Part shown: in pieces, positions 12,228 through 20,550 of the stretch
Position numbering within the stretch: position 1 is the stretch's first letter
How the letters are laid out: each line of letters starts with the position of its first letter
Source: a virus
Direction: 5' to 3' (one strand)
Virus record (IMG/VR): IMGVR_UViG_3300010430_000544
Span: 1-20,550 of that record
Length of the DNA stretch: 20,550 bases
The notes under the pieces: model-generated
Databases searched by the model: none
What the model was told of the DNA's origin: nothing
What the model saw: the letters and a program-made list of their open reading frames with translations, nothing else
Translations under genes and position numbers: made by a program

Positions 12228-15200
12228 TTATGTCGTCCTGTTGATTGATTCCGGAACTGTACTTGTCTGCGGTTCCAGTACGCCGAACGCAAGTATTCTG
12301 CTGGTCGTTTGGTCTTCAATATGGAAGAAAATAGGACGTCCAGTGTTGTGGTAGTGTTGAATATTCAACGTCTTGCCCTTGAAGTTGCTCGGACTGTTGC
12401 CGTCGTCGATATTTGGGAAGTCGTTTTGGCTTGCCGGCGAATTGACCTGCGCATTATAGATCAACTGCGACGGGCTGGCGTCGTCAATTAGCAGGTAGAA
12501 CTTGCCATTTTCACCTGTGCCGGGTCCTTCGCTTAATCTGGCGCCGTTTGCGAAGCGAATTCGCAATAATGGGATATCGGCCGGGCTGCCGGGCGAACCG
12601 GGCACGTCAGCAACTACACCGGGCGACACGACCGCCCCGTATGGTATGCGCCCAAGGTTAACCGCCGGGTCATAGAACCACGTCGGGTTGTTTTCGACGA
12701 AGTTGAACGAATGAATCAGCTTTTCGCGTGACGGTAACCCCGGACTGGTCGTGCGGTGGAACGCCTGAATTTCAATGCGTAGCCGCCCGCCGTTCGGGTC
12801 GGCAACCATACCGAAAATGTCGTTCATGTCAACACCGAAAATCTGCAAGTTCGGCTGGTCAATAGGGGTTTCGCTTGTACCTATTAACGAAGGACTGCCG
12901 ATTGACGGGCTGCCTTCGTCGTACAGTTCCCAGATGAACGACAAGCCGTCGCCTGTGTCTGCCGGGTTGAACGTGCTTCCGTCACTATTCAGCGCCGCCA
13001 CGGTGTTTACGCCGCCTACGGTCCGCCAGTTCAATGCCTTAAACGTAAAGTCAAGGTCGCTTGAATTCATGGCAAAATTCGAACTGTCGATATACCGCTG
13101 GTTGTTTATGCTCAACTCGTTTGGCTTCAGCGGTAGGTTAACCCTGAAACCGTCGTCAATTCGAATGGTGTTCGTCGGGTTTGCGCTGCCTTCAGGAAGC
13201 GTTCCGCTTTCTTGCGTGCTCGGCAATAGCTTTGCGTCCGCATAATTCAAATTCACGAACGCTTCAGACGTGATACCAGCGCCGCCAAATCCGATGAACC
13301 ACACACGGGAACCCACCGGCCAGCTCTGTATTGCGCTGTCCATTACGCCGCGCCAACAGTCGTTCAACTGAAGTCCAGTCAGTGCGGGGGAACCGCCGAT
13401 TGATTCTACCGCCTGCGTGTACAGGATGAATTCGCCACGGTCGCGGTCTAGGTCCGGGCTGCCGGGCGCCGTATTAGACGTGATATAAACCAGCGTTATA
13501 AGGTTGTTTATCTCGGTTTCCGTCCGTGCGCTTGAGTCAATCAGCGGCGCCAAGCTTTCGCTTATAGGGTCAACCTGAATGTCTTGTGTACCAATTACCG
13601 GCCACACTCCGGGGTCACTCGTTGACGGCAAAAGATTTCGTAAAGTTCCAGCAACGACGAAATTTGGGGTCGCCCCTAAGTTTTCGGTGAACGCCAGCGC
13701 TTGCAGCGACGACGCAACGCTGGTTTCGCGTGTTAGCGTAAAGTATTCGTCACCGGCGCCGCCAGACCTGCGGGCAAGTGTAGTTAAGCGGGGATTCAAT
13801 AACGGCTGTTCCGGGTCCTGCAAGTTCAGGTTTCGCGGCGTTTCGAAAATCAGTTGGTCGACTTCTGAAAGTGCCGCAACGACCTGTTCAAGCGGGGTCC
13901 AACCGCTGTCGATCGGGTCACCGAAACTCGCTGCCTGACTTGTGAATGCGTCTTCGATCGCGTCAATGGTAATCTTGTTGTTCAACATTTCGCCAAAATC
14001 AAGACGGTTGACGCGCATTAACAGGTTAGTGATTCCGAGCGGCGGCCACGTCAGCAGGAATGGGTCGCCCGGCTTGATGTCGTAGAACTCGCGGTTAACC
14101 GTCAGCGTAGCTTTCGCCAGCGGCGTTGCCAGTGAACGCATGTCCCGCCATGCAAGCTGATTCGCAAGTGCCGCGTTCTTGACGCCCATGAACGACTGTG
14201 TAACTGACACGTTCGCGTTCTGAATGATGCCGTTCGCCATGTCCTGCGCGAGCGCGAACGTCTTTTTGAAGTTTTGAGAAACGTCGTTGAAGTCGACGCG
14301 AACCTGATTGGTTGTTTCAGACCATGTCGACCGACTGAAATTAACCTTTTCTGTGTTCGTGCTGTCGGCGGTAGGTAACGCTGTTATCGGACTAGGTATA
14401 GTCGCTTCGCGAATCAGATTAAAGGTATACTGCCCCGTGGCCGTGTCACGTATAAGCACGCCGTCGCATTGATTTTCAATTTCTTGAATTATCTGGTTAA
14501 CCTTTCGCTGGTTGTCAAGAACAGCAGAAAATCCGTTGCCCTCTTCGAACAGGATTTGCGCATTTTCGGAAAACGTCTGAACGTCGATGTCGCCCTGATT
14601 TACGGCAAGCCCCCAATCGGTGTCCGTAAGGATTTCAAACAAAACGTTCATAGGGTTGGCGTCGAACAAATTTACAATGTGCGCGTTGGTGCCCGGCGAC
14701 CCGCCTTCGAGTCCCAGCCCGTCAGGGATACGGCGAACGGTGAACTTGAACGGGCGCAAGCTCGGCTGGTTTCCGATGTAAATTTGTTCCGCAACAACGT
14801 AGTGCGTGCCACGGTATGCCGGCAGGATATCGGGTGACTGCACAATGACGCCTTCAAGGTATGTGCTTCGTGACTGCGTTTCGTTGCCTGGCTTGACAGT
14901 GAAATTGCCGACGATACCGCCGGAATCCGATCCGAAAAGCTGCGGCTGATTAATAAAAAGCGTTGCGTCAGATACTGGAGTAATCGGCGAAGCGTTTAGG
15001 TTATCAAAAACTATGTCGTCGTCAATCTTGATCTGCAACAAACCATCGTTCGCGTCCATTGGACCTCGACACAGACCGAACTGCATTCCAACGAAATATT
15101 CGTACCCGACTGTAACCTTTTTCGACGAAAAAATGCCAGTCTTTACTTTTTCGCGAATTCTATCCGTGCGCAAGTCGCCATACCATATAACATTCGGCGC

Positions 15201-15374
15201 AGATATTTCCACGGTGCCCCACACCAACGGTACAACGCGCCCTTCGGTAGCTGTCGGAAAGTTGAAATCACCTAACCCGGCAGGTTTCGCGTTTTCAATA
15301 TCCGGTTTCGGCTTGAACAGCTCGGCCAGCAGGAACGCTGCGGCGTAGATCAATAGATAAATGAAAAAGCCCAT
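12228..15374 (-). CDS. Tail-tip/central fibre protein (lambda gpJ-like)
   Basis: A 1048-residue protein and the largest in the window. A hydrophobic N-terminus (FIYLLIYAAAFLLAELF, 4-20) precedes TEGRVVPLVWGTVEISAPNV (about 43-62), the usual opening of gpJ-type tail proteins. The segment around ILTDTDWGLAVNQGDIDVQTF, with QIIQEIENQCDGVLI further on, matches the phage tail family between residues about 245 and 330. The C-terminal half is beta-rich, with many Gly-Ser-Pro turns, probably surface domains including the host-binding part. It follows the gpL-like hub protein, as J follows L, K and I in lambda, although no NlpC/P60 (K-like) or I-like gene lies between them here. It likely forms the tail tip and contacts the receptor. 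Confidence 0.82.
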   Translation of the reverse strand: MGFFIYLLIYAAAFLLAELFKPKPDIENAKPAGLGDFNFPTATEGRVVPLVWGTVEISAPNVIWYGDLRTDRIREKVKTGIFSSKKVTVGYEYFVGMQFGLCRGPMDANDGLLQIKIDDDIVFDNLNASPITPVSDATLFINQPQLFGSDSGGIVGNFTVKPGNETQSRSTYLEGVIVQSPDILPAYRGTHYVVAEQIYIGNQPSLRPFKFTVRRIPDGLGLEGGSPGTNAHIVNLFDANPMNVLFEILTDTDWGLAVNQGDIDVQTFSENAQILFEEGNGFSAVLDNQRKVNQIIQEIENQCDGVLIRDTATGQYTFNLIREATIPSPITALPTADSTNTEKVNFSRSTWSETTNQVRVDFNDVSQNFKKTFALAQDMANGIIQNANVSVTQSFMGVKNAALANQLAWRDMRSLATPLAKATLTVNREFYDIKPGDPFLLTWPPLGITNLLMRVNRLDFGEMLNNKITIDAIEDAFTSQAASFGDPIDSGWTPLEQVVAALSEVDQLIFETPRNLNLQDPEQPLLNPRLTTLARRSGGAGDEYFTLTRETSVASSLQALAFTENLGATPNFVVAGTLRNLLPSTSDPGVWPVIGTQDIQVDPISESLAPLIDSSARTETEINNLITLVYITSNTAPGSPDLDRDRGEFILYTQAVESIGGSPALTGLQLNDCWRGVMDSAIQSWPVGSRVWFIGFGGAGITSEAFVNLNYADAKLLPSTQESGTLPEGSANPTNTIRIDDGFRVNLPLKPNELSINNQRYIDSSNFAMNSSDLDFTFKALNWRTVGGVNTVAALNSDGSTFNPADTGDGLSFIWELYDEGSPSIGSPSLIGTSETPIDQPNLQIFGVDMNDIFGMVADPNGGRLRIEIQAFHRTTSPGLPSREKLIHSFNFVENNPTWFYDPAVNLGRIPYGAVVSPGVVADVPGSPGSPADIPLLRIRFANGARLSEGPGTGENGKFYLLIDDASPSQLIYNAQVNSPASQNDFPNIDDGNSPSNFKGKTLNIQHYHNTGRPIFFHIEDQTTSRILAFGVLEPQTSTVPESINRTT

Positions 15375-15379
15375 GCGGG

Positions 15380-16198
15380 TTATTCCTTTGTTATTTGCGT
15401 TTGGTTGAACGGGTTTATGACCGGAACGAACGGGTGCCCGCCGTGGTTCAGGATGTTGTTAAACTTCTGGGCGCACGTAGTCGCTGTATGATCGCATCCT
15501 TGAAAGGCGTCAAGCGTCCCGCCGCTGACGTTCGCAAGGAATGGGAACAAAATAGTAACTTCGATTCCTGTCTGGTCAATGACTAACCGTTGTTCCGAAC
15601 CCCCGGGGATTTCTACATAACCCCCGATGAATGGTAACCCCGCTGTCGGCAGTCCCTGAATTTGTATCTTGTTCCCGACGACGCCAAGAACCGTGCCAGA
15701 ATGCTTAAAACTGCCCTCATTAACCTTGCAGCGCGCATCGTAAAGGACGTGATTACACAACCCTTGATATTGGAACCGGGGAATTTCACGCGTAAACAAT
15801 TCGTTGAAAGGTATACACCGAAATTCCGCCGTCTCGTCTTCGAACGACACGGACGACACGAACCCGTCGAACATAACAATACTGGTCGTCGCCGGTACGG
15901 CGTCAGGCTGTATCCGTTGTATTAACACGTCCATTGTCTGCGACGGCTGAATTGCGATGAACGGGCGCGCCGGGTCGGAATCCGACGGAAGCGTGATCCG
16001 CAACGCCGTCGATTTCTGTTCTTTCGATTGCGTCGGATTCGTGCGTTTCAGTGGCAGCGGCGCGTAATCGGTTCCGCCGAATGTCACGGTGCCTTCGGCG
16101 CTGGTAAACAGGAAGTTTGTTGCACCGAACGAAAACGTGTACAGCTCTACCGGGCGCGACTCTTCAACGCTTTTTTCAAGTTCGTCTAATGTTGCCAT
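15380..16198 (-). CDS. Tail hub protein, gpL/BR0599-like with probable Fe-S cysteine motif
   Basis: A 272-residue protein of the DUF2163/BR0599 type found in siphoviruses and gene transfer agents. The N-terminal half (1-140) is a beta-rich tail domain. The C-terminal half carries LCNHVLYDARCKV and FQGCDHTATTCAQKFNNILN, followed by HGGHPFVP. The four cysteines 148, 157, 235 and 242 have spacing C-x8-C and C-x6-C, the same pair spacing as the [4Fe-4S] ligands I recall for lambda gpL. Its start overlaps the upstream stop as TAATG, and it precedes the gpJ-like gene by 5 bp. It would form the ring or plug linking the distal tail to the tip. Confidence 0.8.
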   Translation of the reverse strand: MATLDELEKSVEESRPVELYTFSFGATNFLFTSAEGTVTFGGTDYAPLPLKRTNPTQSKEQKSTALRITLPSDSDPARPFIAIQPSQTMDVLIQRIQPDAVPATTSIVMFDGFVSSVSFEDETAEFRCIPFNELFTREIPRFQYQGLCNHVLYDARCKVNEGSFKHSGTVLGVVGNKIQIQGLPTAGLPFIGGYVEIPGGSEQRLVIDQTGIEVTILFPFLANVSGGTLDAFQGCDHTATTCAQKFNNILNHGGHPFVPVINPFNQTQITKE

Positions 16199-18075
16199 TA
16201 TTCGTCATACGCTCCAGAAACAGGCATACTCACCTGTGAATCAATTTGTTGCCCTAAAGCATCAGTCCATCGGTGAACCAATTCCACAGAATCGCTATTA
16301 AGTCGCGATTTTACAATGAATTCAATTCTTTCCACGTCTTCGGGCGCGAAGCCAACGGGCGACGGCGGCGAAATAGCTAGCCGTTCCACGCCTGGCGTCA
16401 AATCCGTACTGCTTAGTATATCGAAAAACAGGAAGTTTTGCCCGGGAACCCAAATATTCGGGCTTCCGACCGGCGCAATCGGACTAGGGAATGTCCCGGC
16501 GCCGTCTTTCAATATGACCGCTATCTGCGTGAACGGCTGCCGCGTCTTGATGAACTGCGTATACCCAATATTCACAATGTCGATCGCGCTGCCTCCGATA
16601 CCCACGGTCGCGACCGGTTCAACGTCCTTGTTGAACGTCGGCAATAGGAACGAAACCTGCCGACCGCGCAGGGTATACAGCATTTGCTTAATTTCCCACA
16701 ATCGTTGTGCTTCGTCCACGTTCCAGCGCTTGTTCGTTGTCGGCGTCGACCTGTCTTCCGTAGACACCTGCAATATCTCGCCAGTGTCGCCGTCGATCCG
16801 TGTAATTTTCTTTGTGTAGGATTCCGACAACTCGCGGTTCATGCAGTTGGGGTCGTCGATTACAACCTTACCATCAAACTCGTTGAACGCTGACGCGTCA
16901 GGCACAAGGCGTGTACCGTCGTTGTCTAATGCTGTGAATGACACCGTCGTTTTTTGCTCGGTTGTCGGAAACCGCGATTTCGGAATGCTGGTATTCAATA
17001 CGCCCGGCACAACTGGTACCAGCAACGCGGTGCCGGCAGTGTACGCGTTCGCCGTTCCGCTTGTGAATTCCACGGTTGACGGTGACGTGTTCACTGCGGT
17101 AATTTCCAGCGTGTCGGCTGTCCTGTTACCTTCCGCATCGAATCTTATTGCAACGGCAAGTCCGCCAACGCGGAAATCTGCCCATTCAGTTGTTGCCACA
17201 TGAATGACGGCGTCGTTTATCGCAACGTCTTGGTCAATTATCCGCGCATCCCACCACAACGGAACGCCGAAAACCCTGCTATGCCAATCGAAAAGGAATG
17301 CATTTAGCTGGTTTCTGTCGATATCCCTTACAGATAGCGCTGTATAGCTGATTTCCTGACGTGGAAATAGTCGTGTTGAAAGCCGCTGTTCTGTTCCGTC
17401 CGACGCTTTCATGACATCAGTCAACCATGATAGTTTTTCGTTCATTACGCCGTCGCCCGGCGGTAACCCGAACAGAATAATACGGGTGCCAGTGATCGGA
17501 ACAGAAACTGCCGTCACGTCGAAAGTGAAATCAAGCGTTCCGTTGATTGTCGGCGGTCCATTCGGTGAAATCTGAACTTCGACGTTGAAGGATGTCTGGT
17601 TGGCGATGGTTTTCGGGAACGTTGGCAGGTTGGCGATGGTTATTCCGTCGCCAGCGTTGTTCACAAACGCTGTCCAGTCCCTGTCGTCAATGCGGTAAGC
17701 GTTGTACAGTTCAAGGAACTGCGTTATTTCGCTGACTACATTACCCAAGTCAAGCCGCTGCGGGTTCACGTGGATTCGCTCAAACCAATCGAAGCCCATG
17801 CCCATTCCGTCAATCGGCGCTTGCCCAAGGTTCGCAGCGCGGTTTCCGCGATTCGCCGTTTGGCTATTCGCGAATACCGAAACAATCGAACCTTCCGTGA
17901 CGCGTGTCTTTTTGAACAAGCGCAAGCCCAAATCGACCGGCTGTACCTGCCCGGCAGGGTACGCCAGCGGTGCGCCAAGGCTGAACTTCGCATGGAATCC
18001 GGGCCACGCCTGCACGGACGCGGCAAAAGATACCGTGCCTATGCCCTGTTGATTGGCGCCGCGAAACGTGGCCAT
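16198..18075 (-). CDS. Large tail protein with two distal-tail-like segments (625 aa)
   Basis: A 625-residue beta-rich virion protein. Residues 226-277 (SDGTEQRLSTRLFPRQEISY onward to WHSRVFGVPLWWD) resemble the DUF2460/Dit-type distal tail proteins of siphoviruses and gene transfer agents. A second similar pattern, EDRSTPTTNKRWNV to LRGRQVSFLLPTF, lies at about 440-481. The N-terminal (1-210) and C-terminal (490-625) parts are unassigned. The gene stands between the tape measure region and the gpL-like hub gene, where lambda has gene M and gene transfer agents have the distal tail protein. It starts 1 bp after the preceding stop. It probably forms the distal tail ring with decorations. Confidence 0.68.
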   Translation of the reverse strand: MATFRGANQQGIGTVSFAASVQAWPGFHAKFSLGAPLAYPAGQVQPVDLGLRLFKKTRVTEGSIVSVFANSQTANRGNRAANLGQAPIDGMGMGFDWFERIHVNPQRLDLGNVVSEITQFLELYNAYRIDDRDWTAFVNNAGDGITIANLPTFPKTIANQTSFNVEVQISPNGPPTINGTLDFTFDVTAVSVPITGTRIILFGLPPGDGVMNEKLSWLTDVMKASDGTEQRLSTRLFPRQEISYTALSVRDIDRNQLNAFLFDWHSRVFGVPLWWDARIIDQDVAINDAVIHVATTEWADFRVGGLAVAIRFDAEGNRTADTLEITAVNTSPSTVEFTSGTANAYTAGTALLVPVVPGVLNTSIPKSRFPTTEQKTTVSFTALDNDGTRLVPDASAFNEFDGKVVIDDPNCMNRELSESYTKKITRIDGDTGEILQVSTEDRSTPTTNKRWNVDEAQRLWEIKQMLYTLRGRQVSFLLPTFNKDVEPVATVGIGGSAIDIVNIGYTQFIKTRQPFTQIAVILKDGAGTFPSPIAPVGSPNIWVPGQNFLFFDILSSTDLTPGVERLAISPPSPVGFAPEDVERIEFIVKSRLNSDSVELVHRWTDALGQQIDSQVSMPVSGAYDE

Positions 18076-18076
18076 T

Positions 18077-19048
18077 TTACGTCGTCACTTTTTTATAGGC
18101 AATGCCGTAGTCAAAGCTTTGTTCTTGGTTGAACGAACTGCCGTTGTTGCCCTTACGGGTTATCGGGAACACAATCCACGTGTCTGACGCAACGGTGATT
18201 TCTTGTCCGACGTTCAAACCTAGTAAGCTAATGCTGCGCATGTCCGGAATGTATCCCAGCAGGCGCGCACGGTCAGGGACCGAACCGAAATGCCAGTTAT
18301 AAAGTGGAATCGGTATCAGCGGCTTAAAGCCATTCAATTGCGACGCACCAACCGCCATGAAATGCACGTTTTGTCCGTCCATCCATCCGCCCGGGAACAC
18401 GTTGCCGATGTCTTCGCCATCGTTATCGTTGGTCGACGTGTTCGTTGTCTGGCGCAAGTATTTCGCGGCGCCGACTTGATCCGGTAACCCTTCGGCATGC
18501 ATGCCGGCACCACGCGTCGCGTTGCCGGAATTTGAACCGCTCCACGCTGCGAGGTGGTTTAGGCTCGTTGGAACATCAATTGCTGCGGTTGTCTGATCCC
18601 AAAAATGACCGTGCGCGTACATTCCGCCAGTCCATTTCCCCAACTTTAACGATTGACCGAAACCGAAATGTCGGTATATGCCGGAATCTTTCTCAATAAC
18701 CACGTGCACATAGTCGTCGTCTTCGAAAAAGTGGTATGACGGGTAAGGGCCCGGCACAAGGTTGCAGTATCGGCGCGATGTAATCGTGTTCGAAGTGAAT
18801 TCGGAACCAATCTGACTCAGCAACGCTTGATCTATTGGCGACGCAACGTCCTGAATCATCGAAACTCCGATGTTGTTTGCGTCCCAGTCGCCATATAGTT
18901 TTGCGCTGACGCCAACCTTGGACCATATCGCCCGGTTATTGGCCGCGCTGAATAGCTCGGAAGTCCATCCCGGCGTACCGGTCAAGAACGTGTCCAACTT
19001 CGTCATTAAGTCTTCTGGGTCAGTGGCCGTGCCTGTCTGGTAGCTCAT
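18077..19048 (-). CDS. Tail-associated virion protein, paralogue of the upstream gene (323 aa)
   Basis: A 323-residue protein rich in Gly, Asn and aromatic residues, beta in character, with no signal peptide or membrane segment. Its N-terminus (QTGTATDPEDLMTKLDTFLTG) shares the pattern TGTA-x4-DLMT-x4-F-x-TG with the 358-aa neighbour, pointing to a shared N-terminal domain. Histidine-rich strands such as VHVVIEKDSGIYRHFGFG and MYAHGHFWDQ occur mid-protein. It has an AAGGATGA site about 8 nt before ATG 19048. Its position after the tape measure suggests a tail or tail-tip component, but I do not recognise the family. Confidence 0.72.
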   Translation of the reverse strand: MSYQTGTATDPEDLMTKLDTFLTGTPGWTSELFSAANNRAIWSKVGVSAKLYGDWDANNIGVSMIQDVASPIDQALLSQIGSEFTSNTITSRRYCNLVPGPYPSYHFFEDDDYVHVVIEKDSGIYRHFGFGQSLKLGKWTGGMYAHGHFWDQTTAAIDVPTSLNHLAAWSGSNSGNATRGAGMHAEGLPDQVGAAKYLRQTTNTSTNDNDGEDIGNVFPGGWMDGQNVHFMAVGASQLNGFKPLIPIPLYNWHFGSVPDRARLLGYIPDMRSISLLGLNVGQEITVASDTWIVFPITRKGNNGSSFNQEQSFDYGIAYKKVTT

Positions 19049-19051
19049 AAT

Positions 19052-20128
19052 TTATTCATCCTTTACTGCGCCGAATTCCCATTGATCGGTTCGGTGGATA
19101 TTCTGAAATGCAAGATACCGCTGTTGCGGACTTACGCCGTTATCAAAAATTTCGTCTTCCGACGTAACGCCGCCAGTTGCAGAAATCCAAAACACGCCCG
19201 AAATTTCGCCGATTGCCTGAATGCTTGGGTCGTTCCATACAATCGTCAACGGGTACAGCGGCGTAATATCGTCCGGGCTGCCGGGTGTTTGCGCCAGTAA
19301 CGACGTCGGAGTGCCGCCCGCCGTAGCCGAAAGGAACTGTTGCCGCCACTCGCGGGTAGGTGCCGGTGGCGCGCTATCCGGTGGCCAGTCCGCACCAACA
19401 AACCCCGCCATCGGCCAGACGTTGCGGTCTGTCTGTTCCGCTTCGGCGCTACCGCTAACCCTGAAATTTTTGATCGGGTACCATTGACCGTCAACGAATC
19501 GCATGTACATGACTGATTCATTGCTGATAATTGGCAGTTCGGTATCATTTCCGCCGGGGTTAATCATGGACGAATAACGAAGAGCATTGCTATTGAACGC
19601 CACGGTGTCGTCGTGGGTACTGCCGCACACCATCAACGGGTAAGGATACTCGGTTTCTGTGGCGAACGGGTCAAGGAACCCGGCATGGAACCACTGGTAC
19701 GCTGTGCCGGTTTTCACAACCATGACAACGCGACGTTCGTTCGCCCATATCCAGTATGTCATTGTTGTGTTTTGCAACGGAATATACGTTGGCGGGCTGG
19801 CGTCCGGCTGGTCTTCGAATACAACGCTGCCGACCGGGCTGCCGTCTTGGAATCCTGTGAAGCCGCGCAGTTCCCAGCCGAACACCCCTGCGCCCGGTTC
19901 TTCATAACTGCGTATCCCGAAATACAAGTTGCGGGTCGGGCTTCCGCCGTTGCTTGCGTCGCCTTCAAAAATCATTTCAGTAACGTTCGGCGAATTGGCG
20001 CCGACCGGGCTTGTCGACGTGTCGCGGACTGTAATCCACGAAATCGTCGGTGATAATCCGGTGATGAAATCACGGAAGTCTGTCATTAAATCAAGATAAC
20101 TATCTGCCGTACCTGTTATTTTTGCCAT
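19052..20128 (-). CDS. Tail-associated virion protein of unknown function (358 aa)
   Basis: A 358-residue soluble, beta-rich protein starting MAKITGTADSYLDLMTDFRD. Its opening about 30 residues pattern-match the following 323-aa protein, suggesting duplication and divergence. It is rich in Ser-Pro and Gly-Ser-Pro turns (NGGSPT, DGSPVGS, DASPPTY, TPGSPDD), mostly in predicted loops. The ATG overlaps the tape measure stop (TAATG), so translation is coupled to it. It is likely a tail-tube-end or adhesion-related protein; no catalytic motif is visible. Confidence 0.72.
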   Translation of the reverse strand: MAKITGTADSYLDLMTDFRDFITGLSPTISWITVRDTSTSPVGANSPNVTEMIFEGDASNGGSPTRNLYFGIRSYEEPGAGVFGWELRGFTGFQDGSPVGSVVFEDQPDASPPTYIPLQNTTMTYWIWANERRVVMVVKTGTAYQWFHAGFLDPFATETEYPYPLMVCGSTHDDTVAFNSNALRYSSMINPGGNDTELPIISNESVMYMRFVDGQWYPIKNFRVSGSAEAEQTDRNVWPMAGFVGADWPPDSAPPAPTREWRQQFLSATAGGTPTSLLAQTPGSPDDITPLYPLTIVWNDPSIQAIGEISGVFWISATGGVTSEDEIFDNGVSPQQRYLAFQNIHRTDQWEFGAVKDE

Positions 20129-20550
20129 TAGCTTAAAGCCCTTCTGACTGAATCGGGGTTTGACTGAATCACATTAAGGATAGCTTTCTGCCCCTGTGCG
20201 CTTTCCATGGCCGCCGGAATAGCCGACGGGTCCGTTACATTTATGATTTCGACTGGCACGTTTACGTTCGGCGCCGCGCCGGCACCCTGCCGCATTTCAC
20301 GGTTTGAAACAACCTGACCGGCTTCGCGTGGTATGAATGCTTCCTGCCCGCGCTCATTCACCATTGATCCTTGACCGGCAACCAACGGGCCGCCAGTCTG
20401 ACGACTGGTAAAGGCACCTGCCACGGCACCAAGAATTCCGCCAGCGCCAGCGCCGGCACCACCAGTCGCGACGTTCAATATACCCGAAAGTATCTGCTGG
20501 GACAAGGCTTCCGCCGCCATCCTGCGCAATGCATCGGCAAAATTCGACAC
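20128..20550 (-). CDS. Tail tape measure protein, C-terminal end (partial)
   Basis: At least 140 residues of a frame open at the right window edge. A Gly/Ala-rich hydrophobic stretch (GGAGAGAGGILGAVAGAF, about 31-48) is followed by GGPLVAGQGSMVNERGQEAF and IPREAGQVVSNREM, the hallmark C-terminal motif of tape measure proteins (G-x-V-x-E-x-G-x-E-x-F-I-P). It then has a short tail domain ending VIQSNPDSVRRALS. The first codon in view is GTG, but the gene very probably continues beyond the window. The protein sets tail length and enters the tail lumen. Its position upstream of the distal tail genes is as expected. Confidence 0.85.
   Translation of the reverse strand: MSNFADALRRMAAEALSQQILSGILNVATGGAGAGAGGILGAVAGAFTSRQTGGPLVAGQGSMVNERGQEAFIPREAGQVVSNREMRQGAGAAPNVNVPVEIINVTDPSAIPAAMESAQGQKAILNVIQSNPDSVRRALS

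Noticed and set aside
1-20550. tRNA genes, CRISPR arrays, insertion sequences, integrase or attachment sites
   Set aside because: No cloverleaf, no regularly spaced direct repeats, no transposase or integrase gene. The InsA-like ribbon belongs to the A1-like phage protein.

Overview
The window is part of the genome of a tailed phage, most probably a siphovirus with a long non-contractile tail. It has a tape-measure C-terminus, tail-tip proteins in lambda-like order and a spanin pair, so the host is Gram-negative. Every convincing gene lies on the minus strand, so the biological reading direction is from 20550 down to 1. Genes are tightly packed, with many TAATG, ATGA and TTGA start/stop overlaps. 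Gene content recalls chi/Nazgul-like or YuA-like siphoviruses, but that comparison is from memory and was not searched.

20550-12228 is the tail module: end of the tape measure, two related proteins of unknown function (358 and 323 aa), a 625-aa protein with two distal-tail-like segments, a 272-aa hub protein with a lambda gpL-like cysteine pattern, and a 1048-aa gpJ-like tail-tip protein. 12225-8066 is lysis mixed with takeover genes. It holds a GH108-type endolysin with an EF-hand-like loop and two small membrane proteins (holin candidates). These are followed by a zinc-ribbon/metallophosphoesterase fusion, an HslV/proteasome-like Ntn hydrolase, a dNMP kinase and the Rz/Rz1 spanins. An intrinsic terminator at 8011-8063 closes this unit.

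7659-8010 is the only long intergenic stretch. It is AT-rich and bounded by a perfect 24-bp inverted repeat. Inside are a consensus DnaA box and an array of TATACC/GGTATA motifs. Near its left end are two sigma70-like promoters reading into the replication genes. It is the best candidate in the window for an origin and/or regulatory switch.

7658-1 is the replication module: SNF2-family helicase, two proteins of unknown function, an SSB-like protein, an archaeo-eukaryotic-type primase, a UvrD-like helicase, a methyltransferase and small genes. The most striking observation is an RNA-level one. The leader of the SSB-like gene can fold into a compact H-type pseudoknot (5182-5213) just upstream of its ribosome binding site, with dimensions resembling the autoregulatory pseudoknot of T4/T2 gene 32, which is also an SSB gene. 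A strong hairpin terminator (4286-4316) follows the same gene and sits 12 nt before the primase start codon. The SSB-like gene is thus bracketed by its own translational and transcriptional controls.
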